A stretch of 64,000 nt of DNA from Streptomyces sp. NRRL S-350 (GCF_000719705.1 NZ_JOHO01000027.1:70791-134790), one strand, 5' to 3'; shown: positions 1 through 8,727, counted from the first letter of the stretch. A program made the numbers and translations. Notes: generated from the sequence alone by a model not told the origin.

Positions 1-674
1 TGTACGGCGAGTCCCTCCCCGGGCCGGTGAGGGTCGCGGTCGTGGTGGACCCAGGCGGGCGCGGCGTCCACCCCACGGTGCGCACGGCCGTCGCGACCGC
101 GGCCGACGCGCTGCGGGACGCCGGGTACGACGTGCGCGAAGTGCCGGACGTGCCACGGCTGGACGAAGCACTCGACGCCTACGGCCGGATCACCGCGACC
201 GAGTTCGCCCCGAGCTGGCCGGCGGTGCGCACGCTGCTCGGCGAGGGCGGTGACCGCTTCATCGAGATGATGATGGAGCAGACCCCGCCCGCGAGCGCGG
301 AGCAGTTCATGAAGCTCATGGGCGCCTGGATGAACATCCGCCGCTCCTGGGCCGCATTCCTCGACGACCACCCGCTCCTGCTCGGCCCGTCGTTCACCGA
401 ACCGCCCGTCGAACCCGGGCTGGAGTCGCGCGACCGGGCCGGGTGGGACCGCTTCGAGTCGGGAAGGCGCCTGTGCACCGTGACCAGCTTCGTGGGCGTG
501 CCCGGGGTGGCCGTGCCGACCGGGATGGCCGACGGGCTGCCGTCCGGAGTGCAGATCGTCGGGCGCGCGTTCCGCGAGGACCTGTGTTTGGCCGCGGCCG
601 AGGCGATCGAGGACCGGCTCGGAGTTCTCACACCGGTCGACCCGGGCCAGGGCCAGGGGCGTCGCACAGTCTGA
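1..674 (+). CDS. Amidase-signature enzyme, C-terminal part (truncated by window edge)
   Basis: The frame is open from base 3, so the gene begins upstream of the window and only the last ~224 residues are present. The segment ends with the amidase-family pattern: a 'FVGVPGVAVPTG' stretch, then 'LPSGVQIVGRAFREDL' and a C-terminal helix. This is how amidase-signature hydrolases (GatA/AtzF/aryl-acylamidase type) finish. The catalytic Ser-cisSer-Lys core would lie upstream and cannot be checked. Members hydrolyse amide bonds in the cytoplasm; the substrate cannot be inferred. The GTG at 27 is internal and is not the true start. Confidence 0.85.
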   Translation, partial: YGESLPGPVRVAVVVDPGGRGVHPTVRTAVATAADALRDAGYDVREVPDVPRLDEALDAYGRITATEFAPSWPAVRTLLGEGGDRFIEMMMEQTPPASAEQFMKLMGAWMNIRRSWAAFLDDHPLLLGPSFTEPPVEPGLESRDRAGWDRFESGRRLCTVTSFVGVPGVAVPTGMADGLPSGVQIVGRAFREDLCLAAAEAIEDRLGVLTPVDPGQGQGRRTV

Positions 675-694
675 CGAACTTGCGAGGGGGCCGG

Positions 695-1289
695 TCAGGC
701 GATCTTCAGGAGGTCGATCGGGCCGGTGAACGGATCGTAGGAGGCGTGTCGGAGGCCGGCGGAGACGTACCGGTGTCCTGCGCCGCGGAGGGTGTCGACG
801 GCCAGGTTGCGCAGGGCGGCCGTGTTCTCGGGGCCATGGCCGGTGCGGGTCTTCGAGGCGTCCGCGCGGAAGGTGGTGTCGCGGACGACGTCGAGCCGGT
901 TCCCGGTCGCCCACTGCGAGCGGGCGAGCCGGCGGGATCGGCGCCGGTCGGATCGGCGAGGCCGCCCGGACGGGCCAGGCCGACGACCCGGCGGATCGTC
1001 GCGGCGCTCGGAGCGACCCGCACCCCGAGCGCGCCGACCATGCGGGCACCCAGCCGGGCCAGGGCATGCTGCGGCGCGTCCGGCCCACCGGCCGACAGCC
1101 GGGAAGGACTGCGCTCCGGCGACGACCGCGGAGGCGGCAATCAGCAGCACTGCCACGGTGGGGTGGCGGTCACCTCGCCTCCGACGCGGACCGGGCAAGC
1201 ACGTGCAGCCGCTCCGCGAGCGACAGTCCCGCCACGCCGTCCGGGATCGGCGACCCGGTCAGGCAGACGGTGGCAGAACTACGGCGCAT
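695..1289 (-). pseudogene. ISAs1-family transposase remnant
   Basis: On the minus strand an ATG at 1289 opens a 39-residue peptide (begins MRRSSATVCL) like the N-terminus of Streptomyces ISAs1 transposases. Another frame then carries 'LLIAASAVVAGAQSF', the usual second block. The C-terminal block 'DVVRDTTFRADASKTRTGHGPENTAALRNLA' (read in parts) ends at 695. The middle, including the catalytic acidic residues, is missing, and at least one frame change separates the blocks. It cannot encode an active transposase. Confidence 0.75.
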
Positions 1290-1292
1290 CGG

Positions 1293-1346
1293 AACTCCGG
1301 TGGGTCCGAGGCGACTTCGGGAGATCGCCCCGTACCCACCGGAGTT
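1293..1346. repeat. 13-bp perfect inverted repeat (stem-loop)
   Basis: AACTCCGGTGGGT at 1293-1305 is exactly complementary to ACCCACCGGAGTT at 1334-1346, with a 28-base loop. It abuts the start of the dead ISAs1 transposase at 1289, so it may belong to the element's end or be a transcription-blocking hairpin. No function is shown. Confidence 0.5.
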
Positions 1347-1601
1347 TCGTTGCGTTCGTGACGGACCCGCGTCCCGCCCGCGACGACCTGCGCACTCACC
1401 CGCTCGCGGGGACTTCGAAACGCCCCTGGGCGGGTGGGCTGGTCGCGAGTTCGACGGCCCCCTGTGGCCGCGGCCGGGCGAGCAGCGGTGCCCGAGAAAA
1501 AATTCTCGTGGTCCGGGGCAACCTTTCCGGGGGCGGTGGCAACCGGGTGGTGTCCGGACAAGCGGTCCGGACGGAGGTCACGGCTGAAAGAGAGCATCGA
1601 C

Positions 1602-3437
1602 ATGTTCCCTCGCCCATCCACGTCGTCGGAGGCGTCGCCCGCCGGCCGCGCCCGCCGTGGTCGCGCCCGCCCTCGGTTGTACCAGCGCAGGAGCTTCTGG
1701 GCGGCCGTCGGCCTGGCGGTCGTGGGCGGCTCCGTGGTCGTGATCAACACGGCCTCAGCGGGGACCGTGTCCGTCGACACGGGCAACTGGTACGTGCTGG
1801 TCAACCACAACACCGGCCAGGTGCTGGACGACTACGGCTACGGCGCGTACGACGGCGCTTCGGTGGTGCAGTGGAGCCGTACCGGCGCGGCGAACCAGCA
1901 GTGGAGGTTCGTCGACGCGGGTGACGGGAACTACCGGCTGCAGAACCGGTTCTCCGGCAAGGTGCTGGACGACTACGGCTGGTCGACGACCGAAGGCGCC
2001 CAGGTGGGGCAGTGGAGCGACCTGAACGGCGCCAACCAGCAGTTCCACCTGGAGAACTCGTCGGACGGCTACGTGCGTCTGATCAACCGCCACAGCGGCA
2101 AGGCCGTCGAGGTCCCGCTCGACTCCAAGGCCGACGGGGGCCGGATCGCCCAGTACCACGACTGGAACGGCGCCAACCAGCAGTGGCAGCTCGTCCCGGT
2201 CGGCAGTATCAGTGGCACCGGGAACACGGGGGGCTCCGGCAGCAGCGCCGCGCCCGCCCAGCCTGCCACGCCGGGCGGCACCGCTCCGACGAGCCAGGCC
2301 CCGGGCGCTAGCCACCCGACGTCGGCGCCGCCGGTGGCTCCGGCCGGCGGCAACAACCCGGCGAAGAGCTTCTTGGGCAGCAACAAGGTGCTCATCGGCG
2401 GCTCGATGTCCGACGCCTCGGCGAGCGCCGCACCGTTCGACGTGCAGTACGCCTACGTGCACAGTCAGCCCGCGCCCTCGTCGGACTACTACACGGCGGC
2501 CCGCTGCCAGGACGCGTGGTCGGGCTGGTGGGGCTGCTGGACCGGCAGCACCACGGCGCCCGGCACGTACGTGACCTACCGGGACGCCAAGGCGGCCCAG
2601 GCCACCTACCAGGGCAAGCCGCGCCCGCAGAAGCAGCTCTGGACCTGGTACTCGCTGCGCGACCTCGGCGACGCGGCGGGCCAGGGCGACGGCCCGGGCG
2701 AGGTCCAGGCCATCAACAGGACCGACCTGCTCACCCGCTACCTGAACGACTACCGCTTCTTCCTCCAGAAGATCGGCACCTCTCACGACATGATCGACCT
2801 CGAGCCCGATTTCTGGGGCTACGTCCGCTCGCTCGGCAACCCGCACCAGGTCGCCGCGCAGGTCAAGGCCGCGAACCCCACGGACTGCGGCTCGCAGGAG
2901 AACAGCGCCTCCGGCCTGGCCCAGTGCCTGATCGCGATGGGGCACAAGTACGCGCCGAACACCGGCGTGGGAATGCACCTGTCCTGCTTCGACTGGCAGC
3001 AGAACACCCCGCAGTGCGTCAAGGACTACGCGGACCTCGGGGCGAAGAACGCCGACTTCCTGGTCACCGACGTGACGGACCGCGACGCCGGCTGGTACGC
3101 GCTGCCCGCCCACGGCAGCAAGGACACCTACTGGAACGACCAGAAGGGCTTCGCCGCGCTCGGCTTCTACAAGACGATGGCCGAGTCCGTGGGCAAGCCG
3201 GTGGTCCTGTGGCAGGTCCCCGTGGGCAACATGGCGCAGAACAACACGCCCAACCACTACAAGGACGACAAGGTCGACTGGTTCTTCTCGCACCTGGACC
3301 AGGTGGCGAACGCACACGTCGGCGGCATCCTGTTCGGCGCCGGCTGGCAGGAACAGACCACGCCCGAGACCGACGGCGGAAACCTGATCAACAAGACGAT
3401 CGCATACCGCAACTCGGGCGGCACCCCGCTCAAGTAG
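1602..3437 (+). CDS. Secreted ricin-type lectin protein with large C-terminal hydrolase-like domain
   Basis: A 611-residue exoprotein. The ATG at 1602 is chosen because an AAAGAGAG ribosome site precedes it; the longer open frame from 1434 lacks one. An Arg-rich N-terminus and a hydrophobic segment (about residues 30-52, ending ASA) form the export signal. Residues ~55-205 are a three-fold ricin B-type lectin with repeated QW motifs (GAANQQWRF, GANQQFHLE, GANQQWQLV). A Ser/Pro/Gly linker (~205-255) follows. The C-terminal ~350 residues are rich in aromatic and acidic residues (DLEPDFWGYV, FLVTDVTDRDAGWY, GGILFGAGWQ), suggesting a TIM-barrel glycosidase, but I do not recognise the family. Likely role: binding and processing extracellular polysaccharide. 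Confidence 0.85.
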   Translation: MFPRPSTSSEASPAGRARRGRARPRLYQRRSFWAAVGLAVVGGSVVVINTASAGTVSVDTGNWYVLVNHNTGQVLDDYGYGAYDGASVVQWSRTGAANQQWRFVDAGDGNYRLQNRFSGKVLDDYGWSTTEGAQVGQWSDLNGANQQFHLENSSDGYVRLINRHSGKAVEVPLDSKADGGRIAQYHDWNGANQQWQLVPVGSISGTGNTGGSGSSAAPAQPATPGGTAPTSQAPGASHPTSAPPVAPAGGNNPAKSFLGSNKVLIGGSMSDASASAAPFDVQYAYVHSQPAPSSDYYTAARCQDAWSGWWGCWTGSTTAPGTYVTYRDAKAAQATYQGKPRPQKQLWTWYSLRDLGDAAGQGDGPGEVQAINRTDLLTRYLNDYRFFLQKIGTSHDMIDLEPDFWGYVRSLGNPHQVAAQVKAANPTDCGSQENSASGLAQCLIAMGHKYAPNTGVGMHLSCFDWQQNTPQCVKDYADLGAKNADFLVTDVTDRDAGWYALPAHGSKDTYWNDQKGFAALGFYKTMAESVGKPVVLWQVPVGNMAQNNTPNHYKDDKVDWFFSHLDQVANAHVGGILFGAGWQEQTTPETDGGNLINKTIAYRNSGGTPLK

Positions 3438-4186
3438 TCACCCGCAGCCGGTCGGCCCACCCTACGACGGGGCCGCGTTCGTCCCCCGTCGTCCCGCCGA
3501 GCACTCCTCGGCCGGCGCCGGCCGGCTGCCGCCGCCCGCGGTCTCGACCTCCACGAGAGCGCGGTCACTCACTGAGGCAGGCGCACGAAACCCCGCCCGG
3601 GCCGCCACCCCGGGGTGGAAGCGGGGGCGCGGCCGGCACCAGCCGCACGCGAAGAAGAACAGCCAGCGCGGCGCCCGACCATACCGACCAGCCCCCCAGT
3701 CCGAAACCCACCCACCACCAGCAGCAGGGCCCCGGACGGTAAGTCAGAGGAGTGAGAACCACCCGACGCCGCCCCTCCCCAGGGCGAACAGACAGGACAA
3801 CAGGGCCGGGGCCGAACACCGAACCGAACCACGAGCCGACCCCTGTTCCGAACCACGAGCCGAACCACGCCACCCGGCCCGTAGCCACGCCGGGGCCCTG
3901 TCGCTGTCGCGCCCCGGCCACACGGGGGGTGGGGAGAGAGCTCCCGTCCGCCCACGTCACAGCACGCGACGGCAGGGCATGCGGCAGGGGGCGCGACAGC
4001 CTCCGGCAGACCACGGAAGCGGAAGCCCGGGCGATCTGACGCCGGAGCGCGAGCGCCAAGAGCCGCCGGGCGAACTCGGCCCCCGAGCAGCCGCAGCGGC
4101 TCGCCGCGCTCGGGCTCGACTGGCACTGACCCGGCCACCCGAGGCCTGCCGAGAAGCAGCTGAGTGGCTGGCCGGCCCCGCTCCTC
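3438..4186. other. Non-coding stretch with short tandem repeats and a helicase-associated remnant
   Basis: About 750 bases without a credible gene. Near 3822-3872 a GAACC-ACGAGCC unit is repeated imperfectly. The minus-strand open frames here give low-complexity Trp/Phe/Gly peptides and are not believable. The only recognisable coding trace is the fragment at 4040-4129. Confidence 0.5.
4040..4129 (+). pseudogene. Helicase-associated-domain C-terminal fragment
   Basis: After a stop codon at 4037-4039 the frame reads about 29 residues ending 'QPQRLAALGLDWH' and a TGA at 4127-4129. Streptomyces proteins with tandem helicase-associated (HA) domains typically end in '...ERLAALGLDW'. The rest of the protein is absent, so this is a relic. 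A second HA-like relic lies at 11640-11759. Confidence 0.4.
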
Positions 4187-5263
4187 TCACAGCAGGTCAG
4201 GCTGCCAGATGACGCGATCCGGATAGACGTGCGCGGTGGGGGCCAGCTTGTACGTGCCATCGGTGGCGTCTGCGGGGACTACCCATCCGACTCCCTGGTA
4301 GGCCCAAGGCCTCTCTTCACGTGCCACGGCGCACTGCTTGGTGTCGGTGACGATGGTCTGGCCCGACGGAACGGTCGACTGTCGCGGACCGGAGTCTCCC
4401 GGGCATGGATGGAAGGTGTTTTCCCTCGCGTATTGAAGGCGGGTCTTGAGTGCGATCGGCCGACTGCCGCGATTAGTGATCTTGAGAGCGAAGGAGACCC
4501 ACTCGGCCTCGACCCGGGCGCACACGCGCCAGGTGACCGTCTCTGGTCCCTGGATCGGGGCACTGCACCGGCTGTCCTCGCCGAGAGTGCCCTTCTCCAG
4601 CCCCGGCGGCTCCGAGGGCACGGCAGGCTGGGGCGTGCCGGGGCCGTTGCCGGGAGTTTCGGTTCGGATGCTGGCGGTGCCTTCCGGCGCGGGGAGGACG
4701 TCGGCGGCCGCCGATCCGGGCGCCACAATGCTTTTGATGATCGGTGCGAGGACGCCGGCGGCGACGACGAGTGCGGCGGCGCCGAGGAGTAGCCGTCCCT
4801 TCCGGCTGGCGGGAATCCATCGCCTGCGGGGGTGCGCGTGCGGGAGGGTCCGGGGCGGGTCGTCGAGCCCGTGAACGGCCGGCGCGGCGGTCTGATCCTG
4901 GGATGTGTCCGCTGGCGGCTGCTCGGCGGCCGGGGCGAGAGCGGCTTCGAGTTCCTGCCAGCGCGCGTCCCATTCGGCGGCGGCGGCTTCGGCGCGAGCG
5001 CGGTCGGACTTCGCGTACCAGTGGCAGGAGAGGACGAACGCGCGGGTGACTTCGCGGGACGGCTGACTGTCACCGCGGGCCGCGTTGGAGAACGTCGTAT
5101 CCGAATAGCTCTTCGTGCCGGTCCTCTTCGAGCAGGTCGCCAACTCCCTGTAGGTCGGACTCCCGCACTCCTCGCGCAGCGCACGCAGAGCGGATGCGAA
5201 CGCCGCCAGAGGTCCGCCCTCGGGATCGATCGGGCGTTCCTGACGCCCCTGCCTGCTGGCCAA
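4187..5263 (-). CDS. Membrane-anchored regulator-like protein (N-terminal helix-turn-helix type region, extracellular Cys-containing domain)
   Basis: A 358-residue protein. The first ~100 residues (GGPLAAFASALRALREECG..TYRELA..) match the start of a large actinobacterial group annotated as helix-turn-helix membrane proteins. A hydrophobic helix at ~158-180 (LLLGAAALVVAAGVLAPII) spans the membrane once. The outer ~175 residues contain paired cysteines (CSAP..CARV, CPGD..CAVA) and resemble a small secreted beta domain. The start is taken as TTG 5263; later starts are possible. It is divergent from the exported protein at 5417 with a 150-base gap. Function is unknown; signal sensing across the membrane is inference. 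Confidence 0.75.
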   Translation of the reverse strand: MASRQGRQERPIDPEGGPLAAFASALRALREECGSPTYRELATCSKRTGTKSYSDTTFSNAARGDSQPSREVTRAFVLSCHWYAKSDRARAEAAAAEWDARWQELEAALAPAAEQPPADTSQDQTAAPAVHGLDDPPRTLPHAHPRRRWIPASRKGRLLLGAAALVVAAGVLAPIIKSIVAPGSAAADVLPAPEGTASIRTETPGNGPGTPQPAVPSEPPGLEKGTLGEDSRCSAPIQGPETVTWRVCARVEAEWVSFALKITNRGSRPIALKTRLQYARENTFHPCPGDSGPRQSTVPSGQTIVTDTKQCAVAREERPWAYQGVGWVVPADATDGTYKLAPTAHVYPDRVIWQPDLL

Positions 5264-5353
5264 CCAGCCCTCACCCGACCTTTTTTGATGACCCGTTGAT
5301 TAGTCCGGGACAAGTGTGGCTGGTCATCAAGCCCTACACCAATCTGAGGTCAA

Positions 5354-5394
5354 CAAGCCGGACATCCCCGCAGCAGGGGACATCAGCCGGCTTG
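5354..5394. promoter_or_regulatory. Two-tier hairpin in the leader of the 5417 gene
   Basis: CAAGCCGG (5354-5361) pairs with CCGGCTTG (5387-5394), and inside it TCCCC (5365-5369) pairs with GGGGA (5376-5380). The structure ends 22 bases before the start codon and about 10 bases before the GAGAGGA ribosome site. It could be an attenuator, an mRNA stabiliser or a protein-binding element. Confidence 0.45.
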
Positions 5395-5416
5395 ATCGCC
5401 ATCAGAGAGGACACCC

Positions 5417-6046
5417 ATGAGGAACATCCGTACGCAGGTGGCGCGGGCAACCGCGTCGGTAGCCGGCGCGATCGTGCTCCTGGCCGCCGGGGCGGTGACG
5501 GCGCCCGTGCAGGCGCAGGCCGCCCCGCTCGGCAGGGTCTGCATGATCAACTCCGTGGACGGCGCGCAGACCTTCGGCCACATCGGCTGGGCGTTCAAGG
5601 TCCGCGGCGACCGCGACCACTGGATCTACGGCGCCACCGAGGCCAGCGGAAGCCTGACGATCGACCCGGGACCCAACACGAACAGCTCGTGGATCAAGGG
5701 AAGCAGCTGGAGCAAGATGCTCGGCTACTTCCGCGGCCTCAAGGTCAAGCAGGGCGACCACTGGGTGCAGGAGTACAGCCACTGGCGGTGCGAGGACACC
5801 CGCGACGGTGACGTCGGCAAGGCTCAGGAGGCGTACCGGCACGAGCGGGACAACGGCTACAACGTGGCCGACAACAACTGCCTGACCAAGTCCCTGAAGA
5901 TCCTCAAGGGCTACAGCACTATTCTCGCCCGCGACCCCCGGCTTCCCATCCCTCCGCTCTACCGGCACCCGTCGTGGAACGCGCCGAACAACTACTTCCG
6001 TGAGGGCCTGGACCAGGCGAACTGGGAGGGCATCCAGCGCCTGTGA
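5417..6046 (+). CDS. Secreted protein with permuted NlpC/P60 (papain-like) fold signature
   Basis: A 209-residue protein with a classic Sec signal (hydrophobic core ~13-30, cleavage near VQAQA-AP) and a strong GAGAGGA ribosome site before ATG 5417. In the mature part, 'FGHIGWAFKV' supplies a conserved His and 'ADNNCLTKSLKIL' about 100 residues later supplies a Cys followed by a helix. A His-first, Cys-later order with the Cys at the head of a helix is the layout of circularly permuted NlpC/P60 (LRAT/YiiX-like) enzymes. A thiol hydrolase or acyltransferase outside the cell is therefore possible. The family is not recognised with certainty. Confidence 0.75.
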   Translation: MRNIRTQVARATASVAGAIVLLAAGAVTAPVQAQAAPLGRVCMINSVDGAQTFGHIGWAFKVRGDRDHWIYGATEASGSLTIDPGPNTNSSWIKGSSWSKMLGYFRGLKVKQGDHWVQEYSHWRCEDTRDGDVGKAQEAYRHERDNGYNVADNNCLTKSLKILKGYSTILARDPRLPIPPLYRHPSWNAPNNYFREGLDQANWEGIQRL

Positions 6047-6169
6047 GGGCCGGCGTCCCATCGTGTGCCGTCTGATCACCCGACGGACACCACCAGGCAT
6101 CGCATGAAGTTCCATCGCGCCCCGCCCCGATGCGCCGTGACGGCCGTGAACGAGGGAGCGGAACAGCTC

Positions 6170-6209
6170 GGCCCGTGGGTGCCCACCATCCGGAGGGCGC
6201 CCACGGGCC
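6170..6209 (+). terminator. Strong stem-loop between 5417 and 6251 genes
   Basis: GGCCCGTGGGTGCCC (6170-6184) pairs with GGGCGCCCACGGGCC (6195-6209): 15 pairs including one G-U, with a 10-base loop. It lies between the two plus-strand genes and just ahead of the second gene's AAGGAG ribosome site. It may end the first transcript. Confidence 0.55.
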
Positions 6210-6250
6210 CAGCAAGCACGGACCACATCAAGGAGAAGGGATACACAGAG

Positions 6251-6868
6251 ATGGCTGATCTGCTCCGCTACGGAGCCCCGGCGCTCTCCTGCATCGTCGC
6301 AATCACGGCCCTCATCATCTCCATCCGGCTCAACCGCCGACAGCGCCAGATAACCCGTCTGGAGATCGCCCGAAACCTCCACAGCGAACTGATCAGCGAC
6401 GCCGCTATCAAGGACCGCCACACCCTCGGCACCATCCACTGGCAGAACAGGCCCATCTCCTCCGATGGGACCGAGCGCGGCGAGGTGATGTGCGCCTACT
6501 TCGCCATGCTCTGGCGCTTCGAGCGCCTGCACGCCGGCAGGAAGGTACTCCTCGAAGAGAACAACAACGTCCACGACATCGCCCTGACCATCCTGGACCG
6601 CCAGATCCAGACCCACGTTGTGGACTACACCTGTACCTTCCACGAGCTCAGAGCCAAGCTGGAAGACTCCAACAAGAACGACCCCGTCTTCGACGGCCGC
6701 TATGCCGTTTCCTTCAGGGAACTGCGCGAGTCCCTCGCAGACACCGCGGACGAGGACACCAGAAGAAAACTGATGTTCCACACGGACAACTCCGAGACCT
6801 GCGGGTGTTCCTGTCACAAGGTGAACCCGAAGCCTCCCGTCCCCGCCCAGCACTCCCGACCCTCGTAG
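6251..6868 (+). CDS. Single-pass membrane protein, DUF6082-like
   Basis: A 205-residue protein. Start at ATG 6251, after a clear AAGGAGAAGGG site; the in-frame extension to 6065 crosses the upstream hairpin and is rejected. One N-terminal membrane helix (APALSCIVAITALIISIRL) is followed by a basic stretch and a helical cytoplasmic domain with 'LEIARNLHSELISD' and 'CAYFAMLWRFERLHAG'. This arrangement resembles DUF6082-type actinobacterial proteins, which have no assigned function. The tail contains a CGCSCH cysteine cluster that might bind metal. Codon use is less GC3-biased than in its neighbours. Confidence 0.7.
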   Translation: MADLLRYGAPALSCIVAITALIISIRLNRRQRQITRLEIARNLHSELISDAAIKDRHTLGTIHWQNRPISSDGTERGEVMCAYFAMLWRFERLHAGRKVLLEENNNVHDIALTILDRQIQTHVVDYTCTFHELRAKLEDSNKNDPVFDGRYAVSFRELRESLADTADEDTRRKLMFHTDNSETCGCSCHKVNPKPPVPAQHSRPS

Positions 6869-6918
6869 ACGGAGCCCCGGCCCCGCAGCCCTCCAGGAGA
6901 AGACGGAGGCCCAGTTCC

Positions 6919-6950
6919 GGGGTGCAACGCAAACCTCTGCGTTGCACCCC
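6919..6950 (+). terminator. 13-bp perfect hairpin terminator
   Basis: GGGGTGCAACGCA (6919-6931) is exactly complementary to TGCGTTGCACCCC (6938-6950) with a 6-base loop. It sits 50 bases after the stop of the 6251 gene and lies between convergent coding traces, as expected for a factor-independent terminator without a U-tract. Confidence 0.65.
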
Positions 6951-6959
6951 GCACTGCGG

Positions 6960-7149
6960 GGGTCTGGCCCGGGTCGTCGACGGGGAAGTGTCGGCGTCGC
7001 GGGTTGAGGACGATCACTCCGAGTTCGGTCAGGGCTTCGGCTGCTTGCACCTGCCGGTCCTCGACGCCTGTGATGCCTCCGGCGAGGAACACCGTCGGAG
7101 GCTCCCAAAGCGCCGGATCGGTGCTGGGCATCGAGTCGTCCGGGGCCAT
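6960..7149 (-). pseudogene. Nucleoside 2-deoxyribosyltransferase-like domain, truncated
   Basis: An ATG at 7149 opens a peptide with 'PTVFLAGGITGVEDRQVQAAEALTEL' (read in parts) and 'VIVLNPRRRHFPVDDP'. This is the N-terminal nucleotide-binding block of the nucleoside 2-deoxyribosyltransferase-like family found in Streptomyces and phages. After that the frame loses similarity, and the second half, with the catalytic Glu region, is missing. Judged a broken gene. Confidence 0.55.
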
Positions 7150-7179
7150 GTCCGTCCCGTTGTTGTTGAAGTCGGGCGA

Positions 7180-7510
7180 AGGGTGTGACGCGCCCTCCGC
7201 TGGCTGCGATCTCCTGCCGGAGGAGGGTGTTGTCGTGCTGCAGGGCCGCGATGGCCGTGGCCGCGGCGTCCAGTCGGCGGGCGAGGGAGGTGTACTCGCG
7301 GGTCTTCTCGACGAGCTTGCAGCACAGCCGCAGGATCTCCTCGTCGCGACGGGCCCCACCTGGTGCGGCGGTGCCGTGCTCGGCGAGGTGGGCGTCCCAC
7401 TGAGCCGGGATTGTTCGGTCAGCACCGCCATGGTGCGGCGGAACATGTGCGGGCGGGCTTTGCCCGGCGGGATCTCCTCCAGCCCCGACCAGGCACGGCC
7501 GGCGTTCGCG
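7180..7510 (-). pseudogene. Integrase-element remnant: recombinase fragment and coiled-coil partner
   Basis: One minus frame has 'EEIPPGKARPHMFRRTMAVLTEQ', resembling the catalytic-domain region of the large Tn554-like tyrosine recombinases of Streptomyces. It changes frame into 'DEEILRLCCKLVEKTREYTSL' and 'IAALQHDNTLLRQEIA', a coiled-coil peptide of the kind encoded next to such recombinases (DUF6262-like). Neither piece has its own start and full domain. Confidence 0.4.
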
Positions 7511-7559
7511 TACGATGAACGACTTCACCATCGCGGGACACCTGGACAGCCACAACCAA

Positions 7560-7770
7560 ACTCGGGCGGCGGATCGGTGCGAAGACCCGCTCGGCGCGGA
7601 CGGACACCGTCTATCCAGTCGATCGTGCACGACAACGTGGTCGAGCACTACAACTCGCCGGCCATCGCCTCCACGCTGCAGAAGGACCACGCCGGCCTGC
7701 CCCGTAAGCACTGGTGGATCACCGAGCCGGTCGCGGAGGCCATCGGCGTCGCCGACTGCCGCAGGTCCTC
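7560..7770 (+). pseudogene. Inverted tyrosine-recombinase fragment
   Basis: Plus-strand frames around 7620-7745 read 'IVHDNVVEHYNSPAIASTLQ' and 'KDHAGLPRKHWWITEPVAEAI', close to a conserved C-terminal block of the same Tn554-like recombinases whose other pieces are on the opposite strand at 7370-7500. This implies deletion plus inversion within a decayed integrative element. Confidence 0.45.
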
Positions 7771-7971
7771 CGTCCGATCCACGTGCGACAGCGCCTCCTG
7801 GACGTCCGGCCGCCCCCACCACCTCCCGCAGCCCGGCCTCGGCCTCCATGCCACCGACGACGTAGGAAGTCAGCGGCCCGCAGCTGATCGTCCCTGCATG
7901 GACAGCGGCTCGCAGACCGCCAGTTCGCGCGGGACGGGCCTGTACAGACGTCCTCGCGGAGCTGTTCGCCG

Positions 7972-8440
7972 CTACTCGCCGCCGTGGCTCGCACGCGCGG
8001 CTCGCCGCCGGGCATCAGCTGCTTCCGCACGGGCCTGCTTCGCTGCCCGCTCGGCCAGGCGCGCGGGGCAGAACTCCTCCGTCCGGAAGTCCACCGCCAG
8101 TCGCAACTTGCGGCCGGCGGGCCAGCGGCAGCAGCGGGCGTGGCAGCGTACGACTCCGGGAGGCACGGTCAGGAGGGCCGCGAGCAGGCGGACCGCCCGC
8201 TGAGTGGTCTCGTCCGGCCCGGACCGGTAGTCGATGCTCGGCGGGCCGTCGGCGTACTTGCTCCAGCAGCGCCAGGAGCCGTGTCTGGACGGTGCGCAGC
8301 TCGCCCACCTCCCGGTCATCCGCGCACTGCGGGCGCTCCAGCCGGTTGCGGGTGCGGGGGGTCGGCGCAGACTGGGACACGGGGCCGCATACCAGGGGGA
8401 GCGAGGTGGTAACCCATGTCAGACGCAGTGGAACCACGGG
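7972..8440 (-). pseudogene. Possible frameshifted hypothetical gene
   Basis: Two overlapping minus frames appear to form one protein with a shift near 8250: the first gives 'ECADDREVGELRTVQTRLLALLEQ'-like sequence, the second 'TQRAVRLLAALLTVPPGVVRCHARCCRWPAGRKL' (read in parts) with a His/Cys cluster and a basic helical tail. No family is recognised. It could instead be chance open frame. Confidence 0.25.
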
Positions 8441-8691
8441 GAACCATGGAGAAGGTGGAGGACAGCGAGTTCGAAGTCGTCCGCGTCACGATCGATGTCG
8501 AGGACGACCTGGTGCGGCGGCATCTGGAGAAGGATCCCAGCGGGGCCGTCAGGAGGTTCCTCGAGGCCCAGGGGTACACGGTCAACCGGCTCACGGCGCC
8601 GGCTCCGGTGGAGGGCCAGCCGTACCGGCCGGAGTTCGTCCACATCCTGAGTGGGAAGTACGCCTCGACATGGACCCGGCTCCTTCCGTGA
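8416..8691 (+). CDS. Small acidic protein, paralogue 1 of a tandem pair
   Basis: A 91-residue protein starting at ATG 8416 after a GAGGTGG site. No signal peptide or membrane segment is present. Its core 'VTIDVEDDLVRRHLEKDPSG' then 'AVRRFLEAQGYTVNRL' is repeated in altered form in the next gene ('VRLEPDDATLRDLGNDPHG' then 'VFRRFFESQGHEVNGI'). The end is 'YASTWTRLLP'. Tandem duplicates with a conserved N-terminal helix and variable C-termini are seen in small regulatory proteins and in peptide precursors, but no modification enzyme lies nearby. Function unknown. Confidence 0.7.
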   Translation: MSDAVEPRGTMEKVEDSEFEVVRVTIDVEDDLVRRHLEKDPSGAVRRFLEAQGYTVNRLTAPAPVEGQPYRPEFVHILSGKYASTWTRLLP

Positions 8692-8727
8692 GGACTTGAG
8701 GACCTGAGGACGTGAGGAGGAGTTTCC

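Noticed and set aside
3565..4260. 231-residue minus-strand frame with WFGSWFG repeats
   Set aside because: The peptide comes from short DNA repeats, lacks a ribosome site and overlaps a plus-strand helicase relic.
5402..7849. 815-residue minus-strand open frame
   Set aside because: Most of it is the shadow of the plus-strand genes at 5417 and 6251; only its upstream part contains real but broken integrase-related pieces.
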